In this document: positions 46,516-58,002 of the stretch, piece by piece
How the letters are laid out: each line of letters starts with the position of its first letter
Position numbering within the stretch: position 1 is the stretch's first letter
DNA from: Actinomucor elegans
Lineage: Eukaryota; Mucoromycota; Mucoromycetes; Mucorales; Mucoraceae
Reading direction: 5' to 3'
Length of the DNA stretch: 64,000 nt
Assembly: GCA_026027325.1 (NCBI GenBank)
Contig: JAMSLZ010000005.1
Location: 2,418,001 to 2,482,000, forward strand
Translations under genes and position numbers: made by a program
The notes under the pieces: generated by a model
Told to the model about the DNA's origin: nothing
Database searches by the model: none
The model's input: only the letters and a program-made list of their open reading frames with translations

Positions 46516-47376
46516 AAATCCGGAGACGCACTCTTCAGTATAGAAAACTTAAAAATGATTATTTAAGAAAAAAAAACGAATGATATTTACGAAATTTGCT
46601 GATTTTTGGAATGCAAAAATCGCATTTTCAAAGCATAGTAAATAAGCAAAATAGATTTTATACATTAGAGAGTATTTACATATATTTTGCTTTGTAATTT
46701 TTTTTTCTTTTTCTATTTTACTAAAAGAAATACACGAGCTACGAACATATTTAAAAATAAAGAAAAATTGTTTTTATAAAAGTAAATTCTACGGATCTAA
46801 TAGAACAAACAGCGCTCTTTGTATTGTTCGATATGCAGTTGAGTCCTCTAAGAATTTTATTATACCCTTTATTTATCAAAGCATTTTTATTACTCAATAG
46901 TTGGCTTACAGGGTATTGAGAAATAACAATGATAGGGTTTCAAAATTAATCTTTTGCAATCCAAAGAAAATATTACATGATCGACAACCGATTACTACTC
47001 TGGCTACCTATTCTGTTGTTACTTTGTTTAAACTTCTTCTATTGATGGTTAACATACTTTAAACAGATTATTAAATAACAAGAACGTTCGAATATATAAA
47101 TAATATAATAACAAACTTTACGCAGAGTTAAATTGCACGTTGATGGTAGTATATACAACACCTAATACTCATATATTACACTTCAAAAATGTTCAGACAT
47201 TCGAGTGTATCTAACCATATCTATTATCTACCTATGTTGATTGATATGTGATAACATGTGAATACTGTCAGATTGCTTATTAAAGTATAACCAATCTAAC
47301 GTGTTTTATTTGAGAGATTTCTTGTAGAAGATGTATATGTAAAAAAGAAAACATGGTCTGTATATGATGGTAGGGT

Positions 47377-48582
47377 TTAGAAATGTGGTAACCAGTTTGC
47401 ATAACCAGTGTACTTTTGTTCCGTTGTAGCATTTAGGCTAGAGCAAACTATCAGTGCAATCGATAAAGCCAGTAAAACCAGTAGTTCAAATGGAAGGGGA
47501 GCACCATCAGCCAAATTCCTGAATAGCAAGTATATCAAAGGCGTAGCTACTGTCAATAATACAAAAGCCACACTGAGAGACAATAGCAATGCGTTGTCTT
47601 TGTTGATGTAGATCAGCAATACAGCTATCAAACAGTACGGTGTAAACAGGATAACAAAAATTAACAGGAACCCTAGCTCATCAAACAATGAATGGACATA
47701 CAAGCGAAAGTTCCGGAAAGATAATTCATTGTTGATCGTTATATACTTTTTCAATTCGGTTTTAGGAATACGCACAACAGGCTTGCATGAATGGGCTGGT
47801 TTGCATAATACCTCGATTACAACACAGAGCAGGATATAACTTGTATACATAGATATAACATCCATTGTGTGCATTGTAGCTGTATTTTGTAAGTGCATAC
47901 ATGATATTAATATTGTTGAAACACACTGTACAATACCAAATAAGCAACTTGGGGCGCTTTTTATAGCATATAGCCTGACATAGGTAGGGCTGCTAATATA
48001 TGTTCTATCTGGTGGAGTCATTAGTTGGAAATCACCCTTTTCCTTGAACTCTGGTCAATACTTTGGAAGCCATACTGTCGGTAATGGAATGTTTTCATTA
48101 CTTTTATGAGCATCAGTTTGAACAAGATTGTTTTCTGAGGTATTGTCTATGTCGGTTTGACCGTCATCAATCAATATACTACAGTTTTCTTCACAACCGC
48201 CTGATTTGTCTAGTTTGGATTCATTCTGGTTATTAGAGCCGGAGAAATATCTTGCATCGGACAGCAAACGGATATACTTATAGGGCATACCCAAAGATAG
48301 GCCTCTGATTAAGTGACATAGAGCTTTTGTTGAATTGGTGACATTTAAAACGGGAAAAGTTAGTAGTGAAATAAATGACATCAAATAAGATTCAAAATTA
48401 TCTTTTTTTGACAGTTCATGATTTTTATCTTCTTCTGTTTCATCTTTTTCAACTTCATCGTCATTCTCAGCTTCATTTTCTTCTTGAATATGACAATTTA
48501 TACCAAGCAGCACGATGGCAGAAAGATTGGAAGTGATCGTCGTTAATAGGGTAGTGACACTCCGTTCGCATAATACATCCAT
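47377..48582 (-). pseudogene. Seven-helix membrane protein, copy 3, with one in-frame TGA
   Basis: One continuous frame of 402 codons from the ATG at 48582 (MDVLCERSVTTLLTTITSN) to the stop at 47377, interrupted only by TGA at 48057-48055. In copies 1 and 2 this position is Trp (WLPKFWP, WLPEYWP; here WLPKY-stop-P), so TGG to TGA is the simplest change. Everything after it still matches: PPDRTYISSP, CLFGIVQC, TMDVISMYTSYILLCVVIE, and the tail ANWLPHF. The loop after the second helix has an extra acidic run (EENEAENDDEVEKDETEED). If translated from the first ATG alone the product is a 175-residue two-helix protein. Recent pseudogene, sequencing error, polymorphism or programmed readthrough cannot be told apart here. 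Confidence 0.75.
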
Positions 48583-49507
48583 AGTATAGAGTATAATGAG
48601 AATATAAGAGAAAGAGAGCTAACAAATCAAATATATATACATTCGAGACGATGAGCCACGCTGGGCTAAAAGCTGATTATGTTTATTATAGAAGTACTGC
48701 AACTGAGTATTATATCAGTCCTATATTTTATTGACCTAATGATGGAGAAAGTTTTTTTTTTTTTTTTTTTTTTTTTGGAACTTTATTGATTCAAGTGATA
48801 TGAAGGCGACAGAGAGCCGTTTTTAGCTGTTATAAAAGGTATTGATTAGTTATAGCATTTTATTATACCAAACATAAAAGAATTTGGAGTATATATGAGC
48901 TTTGGTTTGTAAATATGGCGCAGCTTGTTTACATGTATGAGTAACTTTATACGACAATACATTAAACTTGAGCAAGACAGAATACCACCTGTTGTTTATA
49001 TGAAAAAGGGAGGAAATGTAGACAAAATCTTCAGGTACAGAGCATGTTGCTAATAGATATGTATGCGTAGTACTTTAACCAAGGACACAACTCAAGTATA
49101 GGAGTATATGGTCATTATTTGACAAACACAGTCGATTATAAACAACTTCAAAGGCATAAGCCAAATTGATAATCACGCGAAACGCATAGGAAAAAGACAC
49201 GCGGAACGGACATTGAACTAGTATTCATGTAAGGCAGTAACAAATGAACGCGAGGTTGCTATCAATATAACGATGGAAGCCCATCACCACGTGAAATGGT
49301 CCCAATTATTGGTTTATATAACACTCTAGGCTCCCAATTACGTCTGTAAGCGATCGAACCATCCTAATAGAAATGGAGCACTTTTGTTTTTTTTTATTAA
49401 AAAAACAAGTAGAGATGCTACTATCTATACTAACATATGTACAAAAATGATGTGTGTGTATGTGTGCGCTCAAAGGGTATTTCTTCTTTGATAGTATTAT
49501 AATACAT
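48583..49507. other. Intergenic region upstream of seven-helix copy 3
   Basis: No gene. Contains a ~26-base T-run (about 48751-48776) and the third copy of the conserved upstream flank. Confidence 0.5.
48915..49260 (+). repeat. Conserved upstream flank of seven-helix gene 3
   Basis: Third copy of the flank: CAGCTTGTTTACATGTATGA, TAAACTTGAGCAAGACAG, ATATGTATGCGTAGTACTTT, CCAAGGACACAAC and AGGCAGTAACAAATGAACGC. Confidence 0.65.
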
Positions 49508-49863
49508 TTAATGTCCTATAGGTAAGGTTATCTTCCAATTCCACCAACCTTCCCCTTGTCCAAAGGTGGCATTAGAATCGGGTCGTACATCAAATAAGCG
49601 ATTCTGCTGTAAATCAATCCAACATCTTCCTTGTCCCCAATAACAAGTCGAACTAAACAAAGCAATCAATAGTAATGTACAGTAAATGCTATTATATCAA
49701 ACAGAATTTAGTCTTTTGTTACTACATAAACACGAACATTGAGTTATAATTACCAAGGCTTTTGATGAAGAAAAAAGGAAATCAGAAACAAAATGACAAA
49801 TATAGGAGGTGCATCGGGAAATGGTAGTAAAAGTAACGGAACAAAGTAACGCATGCAGTACAT
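49508..49863 (-). CDS. Small membrane-anchored protein, 84 residues
   Basis: Two exons on the minus strand, 49863-49754 and 49652-49508, joined in phase 2 across a 101-nt intron with GTAATT donor and TTTAG acceptor; the exons are too short to stand out alone. The N-terminal ~33 residues are very hydrophobic (MYCMRYFVPLLLLPFPDAPP, then IFVILFLISFF) and look like one or two membrane helices or a signal anchor. The rest is compact and rich in Trp, Gly and Cys: TCYWGQGRCWIDLQQNRLFD, GQGEGWWNWKITLP. I do not recognise the family. The two Cys around WGQGR and the WWNW motif suggest a small folded domain. Gene call rests on good splice sites and the protein-like composition of exon 2. Confidence 0.6.
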
Positions 49864-50828
49864 GGTGGTATTGTATTGAAGAAAAGAAAGACTTGCTTCA
49901 AAAGCAAAGAACCTGACTTTTTTTTTCCTTTAAACATACACACCAGAGATATTGGGAAAAAGCTGATTTTGTTTTAATGCCCGCAACTCGAGTTTTTTTT
50001 TTCTTTTTTTTCTTTTGCATACCCCTTTGCACCAAATTTCAAAAGGTTGCCTATTTCGAACTCGTTTAAAACAAATTTCCAGGGTATAACTAATAGAAAA
50101 CATGTAGTTGGATCAATAAAAAGTACTCGTACATATTTTATTTAATATTAGAAACTCGATTTATCATTACAAATAAAAGCAGTTAAATTCAAACATAATT
50201 TGTAAGCAATTCCTTATATTTGAAGATAATGTTGCATGCTTTTGCACTATTATATGCGCAATTAAACTAATCGCAGACTCTAATAAACTACATTTGGTGT
50301 GTCCAAGTCCAAACAACTTCTGAGCTGAAATGCTTTACAAATAGTAACAGATTAACATTATCTCAGACAGCCAATGAATATGGTTCTGGTTAATCTCCGC
50401 AGACCAATCAATTTTATTGTTAGTTTTAACGGTTTTTGTCAAGATTCGGGTGTACCTAGAGGCCACATTTTCAGTTTTTGGATAATAAAGTATATTTATT
50501 TATACATTATTTTTGTATAGTAAAATTAGAGTTATGGCTATAAAGTCAAGAATCAGTAAAATCAAAACAAGGTAATACATTTTATAGTGAAAGTAGTATA
50601 ATATGTATATTGTCCGATACATGATAACATCTTGTATGGGTTTTTATTAAACATGCTTGAATCTATTGATTTATTCTTATGATAAAAAATCACTTCAGGT
50701 AATAGCTGAAGATTTTCATGATTGCCATAGTTGTTGTTCATAGTGATGTAATCACCGATGCCCAATTAATAAATCCAAAATATTAAAATCCCACTTAAGC
50801 CTTAATGGTATAAGGGATCAAAACACTT
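49864..50828. other. Intergenic region
   Basis: No supported gene; AT-rich with T-runs near 49990-50010. The frame at 50562-50765 (minus) shows no family features. Confidence 0.5.
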
Positions 50829-51752
50829 TTATTTAAAATACTCTTCTACTACCCCATTTCTCGCAGCTTTCAACACAGGTGATGCTCTTTCGGTGATAGG
50901 ATCATGCTGCTGTGGAAGATCTGTCAACCTTGACACCTTAAGCAATTCTAACAGTTCTTCATTTTCCTTTTTCAACTGTGATATTTGCAAATCATGGACG
51001 TCATCTACCGATTCCTCTCTATATACGTTCCTTAACGATTTGGACAACTGACGAAGCTGCGTCTGTAGCATAGTGTTTTCCATAAATAATGCAGCAGTCG
51101 TACCCTATACAAAACTGTATTAAACAAAAAAGCATTATTCTCTCGCATATTCTTTTACTTTTTCTGCATTCAGTAACGCTTCGTATTCTCTTCGAAGTCT
51201 GATCTGTCCCTCTGTTATCGCGTTCTATAATAATCATTGTAAGTGGATGAAACTACTCTAAATGCATGTCTACTTTACGGCATGTGTTCGAAGTTTACTT
51301 GTAGCTACTTCGAGACCTGCTTCGTACTCTTTGACAAGCGACTGCAAGTCTTGGACTTCCTTTTCCAGCTGCTGGTTGACAAGTTGAGTGGCCTGCTGTT
51401 CTTGTATCGCTTTTTCCAAACGTGTTTTTAAATCATTCAGTACTTCGTCTCTTTGTTCGGGTAATAATGGGTTGGGTATATGGACATCGTGATCTATTTA
51501 TTGATTAGTAGCTTCCCGGTATTCGAATACTTATTGAATTTCATTTACCATCCGTTAAATATTTGGCATCAGCCTTGGACTAGATTGAAAATAAAAAGTC
51601 ATTCCTTCAGTAATAACAAAGCAATTTCTTGAGAATACCTTGAGTTCAGATAGTTGAGACGTTAGACCTGACGCGAGATCTTGATTGCTCTGCTGCTGAG
51701 AAGCTAATTCATTAGTTAGCTTGTATATTTTTTGTAAAATCTCTTCTTCCAT
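50829..51752 (-). CDS. SIKE/FGFR1OP2-family coiled-coil protein
   Basis: Five exons on the minus strand: 51752-51639, 51579-51549, 51493-51279, 51224-51159, 51104-50829 (233 residues). SIKE and FGFR1OP2 are small coiled-coil partners of the STRIPAK phosphatase/kinase complex. Seen: heptad-like coiled coils through most of the length (LTNELASQQQ; RLEKAIQEQQATQLVNQQLE, then EVQDLQSLVKEYE; NTMLQTQLRQLSKSLRNVYR) and a C-terminal KKENEELLELLKVSR, which resembles the family's ENxxLxELLxxS block. The start at 51752 follows a short A-rich leader; an upstream in-frame ATG (51857) would add an unrelated hydrophobic stretch. Exon 2 is 31 nt. Assignment beyond coiled coil is moderate. Confidence 0.65.
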
Positions 51753-52046
51753 TGTGAAGTAAAAGATAAAAAGGAAGATAGAAATGAATTTAACCAGTTT
51801 AGCATTGTAGTAGTACCGAGAACTCCTATTTACTGCATTAACCGAACCAAGACACAAACATATATTATTGTAATATTTTTTTTATTATAAATAGGCAGTA
51901 TGCTGCGTTATGAAAGCGTTTATAAAGATATTATATATAAGTATTGTACAAATAATAGTAATTGTTTCTGAAGGTCTTTCTGGAATAGATAGACATAGGA
52001 ATCAAAAATTGCCCAGCAATTCAGAAAAAAAAGAGAGGATATACAT

Positions 52047-54286
52047 TTAGAGCTTGTTGGAGCAACAGGAGCCTTCATCTTTGTTCTTGGCAGGATTTGC
52101 GTTAACAGATTTGTTAATCATTTTGCTGGAAGGAGGAACATCTAAGGCAGGATTAGCGATAAAGAAGTTACAAGGCTTCATGGCAAAACCACAGTATTCT
52201 ACAGGCATGATAGGGAAATCTTCAACGCGAGGTAAATGAGTGATACCAAAGGTATACCACAAGACAATGTCTTGTTGCTCAATGCTCTTGACTTCACGGT
52301 TAGCCCAAACTTCGACTGTATCATCACCGCCAGATTGATTACAGTAGAAACCACCAGCAAACATTTGGTCCTCGTCATAAGGCGTGACCCAAAGTGTCTT
52401 CTTTGCGAAACCGGCGCGCTCACCGACCAGGGAATCATGTTGAGCATAAAAAGGTGCAGTATGACCAGAAACAATCTTCCAACCGACTGGCTGTTTAGCA
52501 TAAGGATGAATACGATCTTGATTCACAATCTTCCAGAAACGCGATGTGTCATAATTGGCCTTTGCTTGACCTTCCTTAGTGTCCTTGAGAATGGTATACT
52601 CTGTAGTAAATCCGTTACCAAAAGGGTTCTTGGGATGACCCGTGGGATAAGGCAAAGTATAGGTATCAGCTTGTTGAACAGAATTAGCTTGACCATCAAT
52701 CATAGGATCAATACGCATGGTAAAGAAATGCTGATGGTATTGAGCATTGATCTGAGGGGCAACGATTGTACCCATACCGTGAGTAGTCTCATCTTCAGCC
52801 AAAACGTGGGTATTAAGCTCACCAGTAGCCTTGACTTCATATTCAAAAGTGCCATCTTGGTAGAAGTAGTAGTAAAGACCATAATCATAGTTGGCCACTA
52901 TACATAAATCACTATTAGCATTTTTGACCCAAAATGCTTTCATATATCAACTTACCAGTAACAATCTGAGAAATGACCAATCTTCTGGAACGGATGGTGT
53001 AAGCACGACCGTTACGATAATCAGTGTGCTTCATCAAAAGACCGTAATCTTCTTCGTGCATACAAATAGCATTGGGGACATGGAAAGGCCTACCAGCATG
53101 ATCGTTGAAACAAGCATCAAAGTAATAAATAGAACCAAGACAATCGCAACCCAAAGCTATAAAGAGAAGGTAAGTTCCCAGTTGCACAAGAAAAGAAAAA
53201 AAGAAAGAAAAAAAAAGTATTACTTACAAAGACTGTTGGTACATAAGCCAAGGCCGTATTCTCCAACATCAAAAGCGTGCTTGCGGTGATGGGGAGTATT
53301 GGTATCAGCATAAGGCACAACCATTTCAGAAAGAGAAATACGGTAAAAGAGAGGACGCTTCTCGGCACCATCTTGATAACTGACGTTATGAATAACGAGA
53401 CCTTCACGATAGTTCATAGAGATACGCATGTTCCACTTTTGCCAATCAATTTCACTACCATTGACAGTGAAAGATACACCTTGAGGTTGTTGAATCACAA
53501 TAGGCTTGACGTCCTTGCGGTAGTTGTGCTCACCAATGAATTCAGGCAAAAAGTTGTGGTTTTGTTGAGGAATGGTGGGACGAGTAAACTTGGAATCTCT
53601 AGGCTTGATACGTTCAATAGCAATGACCTCCATCTTTCCAAGATCTAAATAAGGTTTTAGAAATATTATTCACAATAATAAATGATCAACTTACCGACAA
53701 TGGGCACAAAGTCCAAAGGGTGAGCATATTGGTTATCATCTTCACATGTACGCATGTACATGAGAGCTTGCATCAAACGCTTCTCGCGACCAGGATGAGA
53801 AATATGGCGAGCAATAGCCCAAGGATCAGAGAAAACGCTAGACATATCCGTAATACCAAGCTCAAGGCATTCTTGACGAACCTTTTCATCCTTGATAACA
53901 AGTTCTTCAACTTCAAACATCTCATCCATGGTCAACATGGGCTGAACATCAGGAATGTAAGTCCAAGACTTCAAAGCATTGTTGCTCAAGGAAACAATGG
54001 CTTCATAACACTTCATGGTAACCTTTTCCAAACAGATAACAAGCGCTTCGCGTTCAACCTTGGTCACACGAGGTTTGGAATTATCCCAGCCGAGATAGGA
54101 AAGCATAATGGACTTTTTGGGTTCCTTGAGAGTAATGGTATTGAAGACAAAGTCGATATTGGGTTTGGCTTGACGTGTAATTTGAGCGACTTGTATAATT
54201 TCATCAGCAGAGAGTTGATCAAAAGGATGAACTCTTTGGGTAGTCGTAGAGGCAGTAACGGTCTTCATTTCCTTGACAGTAGACAT
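52047..54286 (-). CDS. Copper-containing amine oxidase, probably peroxisomal
   Basis: Four exons on the minus strand: 54286-53695, 53644-53228, 53156-52956, 52897-52047 (686 residues, usual for fungal enzymes). It oxidises primary amines to aldehydes, releasing ammonia and hydrogen peroxide, and lets fungi use amines as nitrogen source. Seen: N-terminal N2/N3 domains starting at HPFDQLSADEI; catalytic-base segment SIYYFDACFNDHAGRP (Asp350) and cofactor motif VANYDYG with Tyr407, the precursor of topaquinone, split from the preceding exon by intron 3; copper-ligand region QYHQHFFTMRIDP and the later LWYTFGITHLPRVEDFPIMP. The protein ends SNKL, a weak match to the C-terminal peroxisomal signal SKL. 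No signal peptide. Codon use is biased, suggesting strong expression. Several long frames on the other strand are shadows. Confidence 0.96.
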
Positions 54287-57151
54287 TTTTGAAAGTTAAA
54301 AAAAATTATAATGATAAGTAAAGAGGAAAACAATGCAAATGAAGGTCATTTATATATACAAATGTCACTCATAATCCAGTGACAAATCAAGACCAATAAG
54401 AAGCATAAACCAGAAGCTCCCACAAAAAGACAGCCAACTTACTAGCCTCAGACCAGCAAAATGTACTTGAAGCACCGATCCAAGTGATCCGGAAGTGCCG
54501 TTTGGTAAAACAAGGGGATATATTAGATAAAATTGGTTAAAAATAATATTTTTGGATCCGGATCAAGTTCCTCTATCGATATACGTCAAAAACAGTATTA
54601 TTACATTATGTTGTTGGTCAACTACTTTGATCTGTAGCTAGATAGGATGTAATAGGTTGACCCCACATGGTAATGCTGGTCTGAGGATAGTACAAGTCCG
54701 CTGCACCTTCCCAGGACTTGTTCTGACAAATCACTAGCTGTTTCAGTACCAAAGATTATCGTGCGAACACTTGTCTTTGCAGTCACACGAAACCTACAAC
54801 GCAAGTGAAAATTACAAGTTTAGTATAAGCGGACCATATGTCATCTATTACTATCTCAGGGATTGCGCCCTAGAAATATAGATACTATCATCTTGATCGG
54901 GAAACGGAAGCAATAATAAATTATTGTCATGGAATAAGACGTGGTAAAAGCATTAGCCATTATGTTTTTTCTATATTAAGCATTCTACATTCCATGTTAC
55001 ATGAATTAGTAATAACCTTCGCGCCAAATATCTGCAAATTAGTTTATTTGTTATTATAGTCTTTTGATCAAATATGTTGTTTGAGTAATATCATACATTG
55101 TCGATTTATGTGATACGTGTGCAATGCAATCAACGGAAAGACCCTTTGAACTGACAGCTTAAAAGCAGTTCCATTATTTAACCAATAGGCCGTATATTAT
55201 AAGAGAACAGTCTAATTTATTATTAGTGAAACAGACAGTCTAGCGGCAAAATATGCACTTATATTCAACTACCAAAGGCTCAATTTCATTAACAAATCTT
55301 GCCATTAGAGATTCATGCTTGTTCTCCTGCTGTCCTATGTAATCAGCTTTGCAAAGACGTTGTTGTTGATTCGAAACCTCTCAATGGTGTATGGATTTAG
55401 AAGCCATTACATGCTATCCCAAATAGGTATTTTCCCCGCAACATAGATCATCCAACCAAAAACCAAGATTCATATTTCAGCCAATCAAATGCGCTTCGAT
55501 GAATAATGAAGCTACTGCTTCATTCGGTACAGGGTGGGAAAGTTATTTAAGCTGACCGTCCAAAGTTGCACAGTTCGTTTATGGAAACTTGGAATGTTAT
55601 ATATGCCATGTACTCCTCAAAGATAAGGCTGAAGGTAGATAGAAGATACAATCATAGAAATGCCAATCTTGTAATTTTGTCGTATCTATAAGGAATATTC
55701 AAGCATCTAAACGACTAATCAGTATATTTTGTTGATCAAAAGGTATAGGGGCAGGGTTGATAATACACACGGTATATTATACTATTTAAAATCATTCATG
55801 GCCGTGACTGAGAAGTATAAAACCTAAGAAAATTTATCTCTGTCCCGATCCTAGAATGATACGTCAGGTGTTTAGCTATCTGTAAACATGTATCTGAATA
55901 CATGATGATACACAATCCAAGATAAGTTATGTTAGTCAATTGGAGCATCACAATCTAGCAACTACCGTATATCTACGACTATAGCACTTTACACTGTAAT
56001 ATATGTTTATGCAAATTTGTTTATTGGAAAAAAAAACAGGCTTTATTGTATATTTTACCCGAGAATCGCGAATTAAACGCGGTTCTAATAAGACATCACG
56101 AATCCATTTTTTTTAATCACCACTATTCTTTACGGATTAAAATAGATCAATCTATATAGGCTGTTATTCTTGCCATTTTTATGGCAATTGGTTAATTAAA
56201 AAAGGAAATGTATTCCTCTTTGTTTTTTTCCAAGGTTTATTACTCTTGAACACGGTATGTAGCTACAACCTAGTGTTTTCCTTATTATTTCCAAACTTGA
56301 ACATTGATATAACCATAAAGATTCAATTTTTAAAACTGAAATTACCAATTCCAGTCAAAAAAAAAAATTACTACAACCTTTCTATTCTCTTAATTATCTC
56401 GTCTTTATTGACACTTGAAAGTGATCACACATCCCTCTCACGCAAAATATATTTTTATTCAATTCTAATTGGTTCATCTCTATAGTTATTCTTAAAATCA
56501 TGAAATCCCAATATTACTAGAGGATGTGTAACAGATTTTTTGTAGAAGTAAAAAAAAGTATGATTGGATGAATGCTAACATAATCTGAATTTTGATTTGA
56601 TATGTTTAATACCAGTAAAGTTACTCTCCATTAATACGGGCTAATACCTTTTCCGAAGTGAGACCTTTATTCCTATAAATTTATAAAAAATAGTGGCTGA
56701 TGCAGACTTTCCTGCAATTTACCCTATAAAATAATTCAAATCTCGACTTTCAGTTTGGTACCATGGAGACTCTACTTTTAGGATAATGACACTTTATTAT
56801 AATATGTAATTTATTCCACAAAAATTATCAGCTAGTACCTTTATATGCATTCTATATTTTTCTCTGTAAGATTTACCTTGAAAACTCTATGTGTTGTTTG
56901 AAGAAATAATATTCAAATTTTATTATAAGGGGTATCCCTAATTAAAATCCATGAAATGGAGAAATTAACAATCCAGTTCAAAATTGGAAGTCTTCATTGA
57001 GTGCTTTTGCTTTAATCCGAAATTTGAATGACAAAAGCGTGAAGATAGATAAATGGAACATTAGCAGAATTTAGTTGAGCGTAGAGTGGTGAGTAGACCA
57101 TCATATTATACATATATTCGAAATATGGGGCTATTACGGAATTATACATTA

Positions 57152-57171
57152 TTTTTTTTTTAAAAAAAAAA
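57152..57171. repeat. T10A10 palindromic tract
   Basis: Ten T followed by ten A: a perfect 20-base palindrome. Confidence 0.85.
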
Positions 57172-57567
57172 GGTGCTTTGATCCTCTAAACTTTGTTTCT
57201 TGTATAAAAAATGTTTTAACATATACGTATGAGTAGATATATGTACTAGGAACAGTTTTATAACTCTAATTGAGGATTATAAAAGTAGCATATAATACCA
57301 AATAAAGTGGTTTTTATACGTACAATCAGTCGAAAGGCATACCCTTATCTTTTTTTTATAGTGCTTGATTAGAAGCCTGTGTTGTATAATTCAAATACTT
57401 AATATACAATAAATTCTAAAACAAATAGAATTTATAGTATTAAAAGGCCATACTTGATAAAGCTATCGTCGTCCTTCAGAAAATAAATAAACGGCTCTAA
57501 AAAAAATCCAATTAAGTGATGACCAGCTAATTTTTTTAACGTTTGCCCTTTTTAACATCTCGAAATT

Positions 57568-57635
57568 TCTTGATCGATTCTAGCTTAATGTCGCATCGGA
57601 TGAGTGTATCATATTTGAAGCATACTATTTCGCTT
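57568..57635 (-). repeat. Dispersed intergenic repeat copy
   Basis: TCTTGATCGATTCTAGCTTA, then ATGTCGCATCGGATGAGTGT, then ATCATATTTGAAGCA. Same orientation as 42505. Confidence 0.5.
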
Positions 57636-57727
57636 ATTGAAACTATTATTTAATCAAAGTACCATGTATAATTTATTTTAAAGAACAAATATACAATTCA
57701 TGCATTTAATACAGAAGGATTTAGATC

Positions 57728-57780
57728 TCTCAATCAATCTTGATTTAGCGTCGCATCCAATGGCTAGCACATGTTCAAAG
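57728..57780 (-). repeat. Dispersed intergenic repeat copy
   Basis: CTCAATCAATCTTGATTTAG, then CGTCGCATCCAATGGCTAGC, then ACATGTTCAAAG. About 150 bases after the previous copy, same orientation. Confidence 0.45.
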
Positions 57781-58002
57781 AGAAGTACTGTATTTATTAC
57801 CTATTACTTGACTGGAGCACAAATAATAGTTTAAATTTTGAGGATGTACTGTACAATGTGTGCAATCCATGAAATTGTGATCTAATGATCAATCAGAACA
57901 ACAAAAAAAAGATGCGAAATAATAACTGCTGGTATAAAATAAAGGCAATTTATTTATTAATGGATTGGCATATGTAAGATCAGAAACAGTGATAAGTTGC
58001 AT

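Larger units (their letters stand above)
45394..47376. other. Intergenic region between seven-helix copies 2 and 3
   Basis: No intact gene. Holds the conserved upstream flank of copy 2 and a small LINE relic at about 46350-46515. Confidence 0.5.
54287..58002. other. Long intergenic region
   Basis: About 3.7 kb with no gene I can support. Contains one T10A10 tract and two dispersed-repeat copies near its right end. Some peptide-like stretches around 55270-55640 are broken by stops and were not assigned. The frame at 56246-56485 lies in very AT-rich DNA. Confidence 0.45.

Noticed and set aside
52236..54292. Long plus-strand frames opposite the amine oxidase (52236-52907, 53277-53648, 53720-54292)
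   Set aside because: Shadows of the coding strand caused by codon bias; introns of the amine oxidase interrupt them.
55270..55640. Peptide-like pieces in a long intergenic gap
   Set aside because: Broken by several stops in all frames and not matched to any element I recognise.
56246..56485. 79-codon plus-strand frame
   Set aside because: Low-complexity Leu/Ile/Lys composition from AT-rich DNA; no similarity to anything I know.
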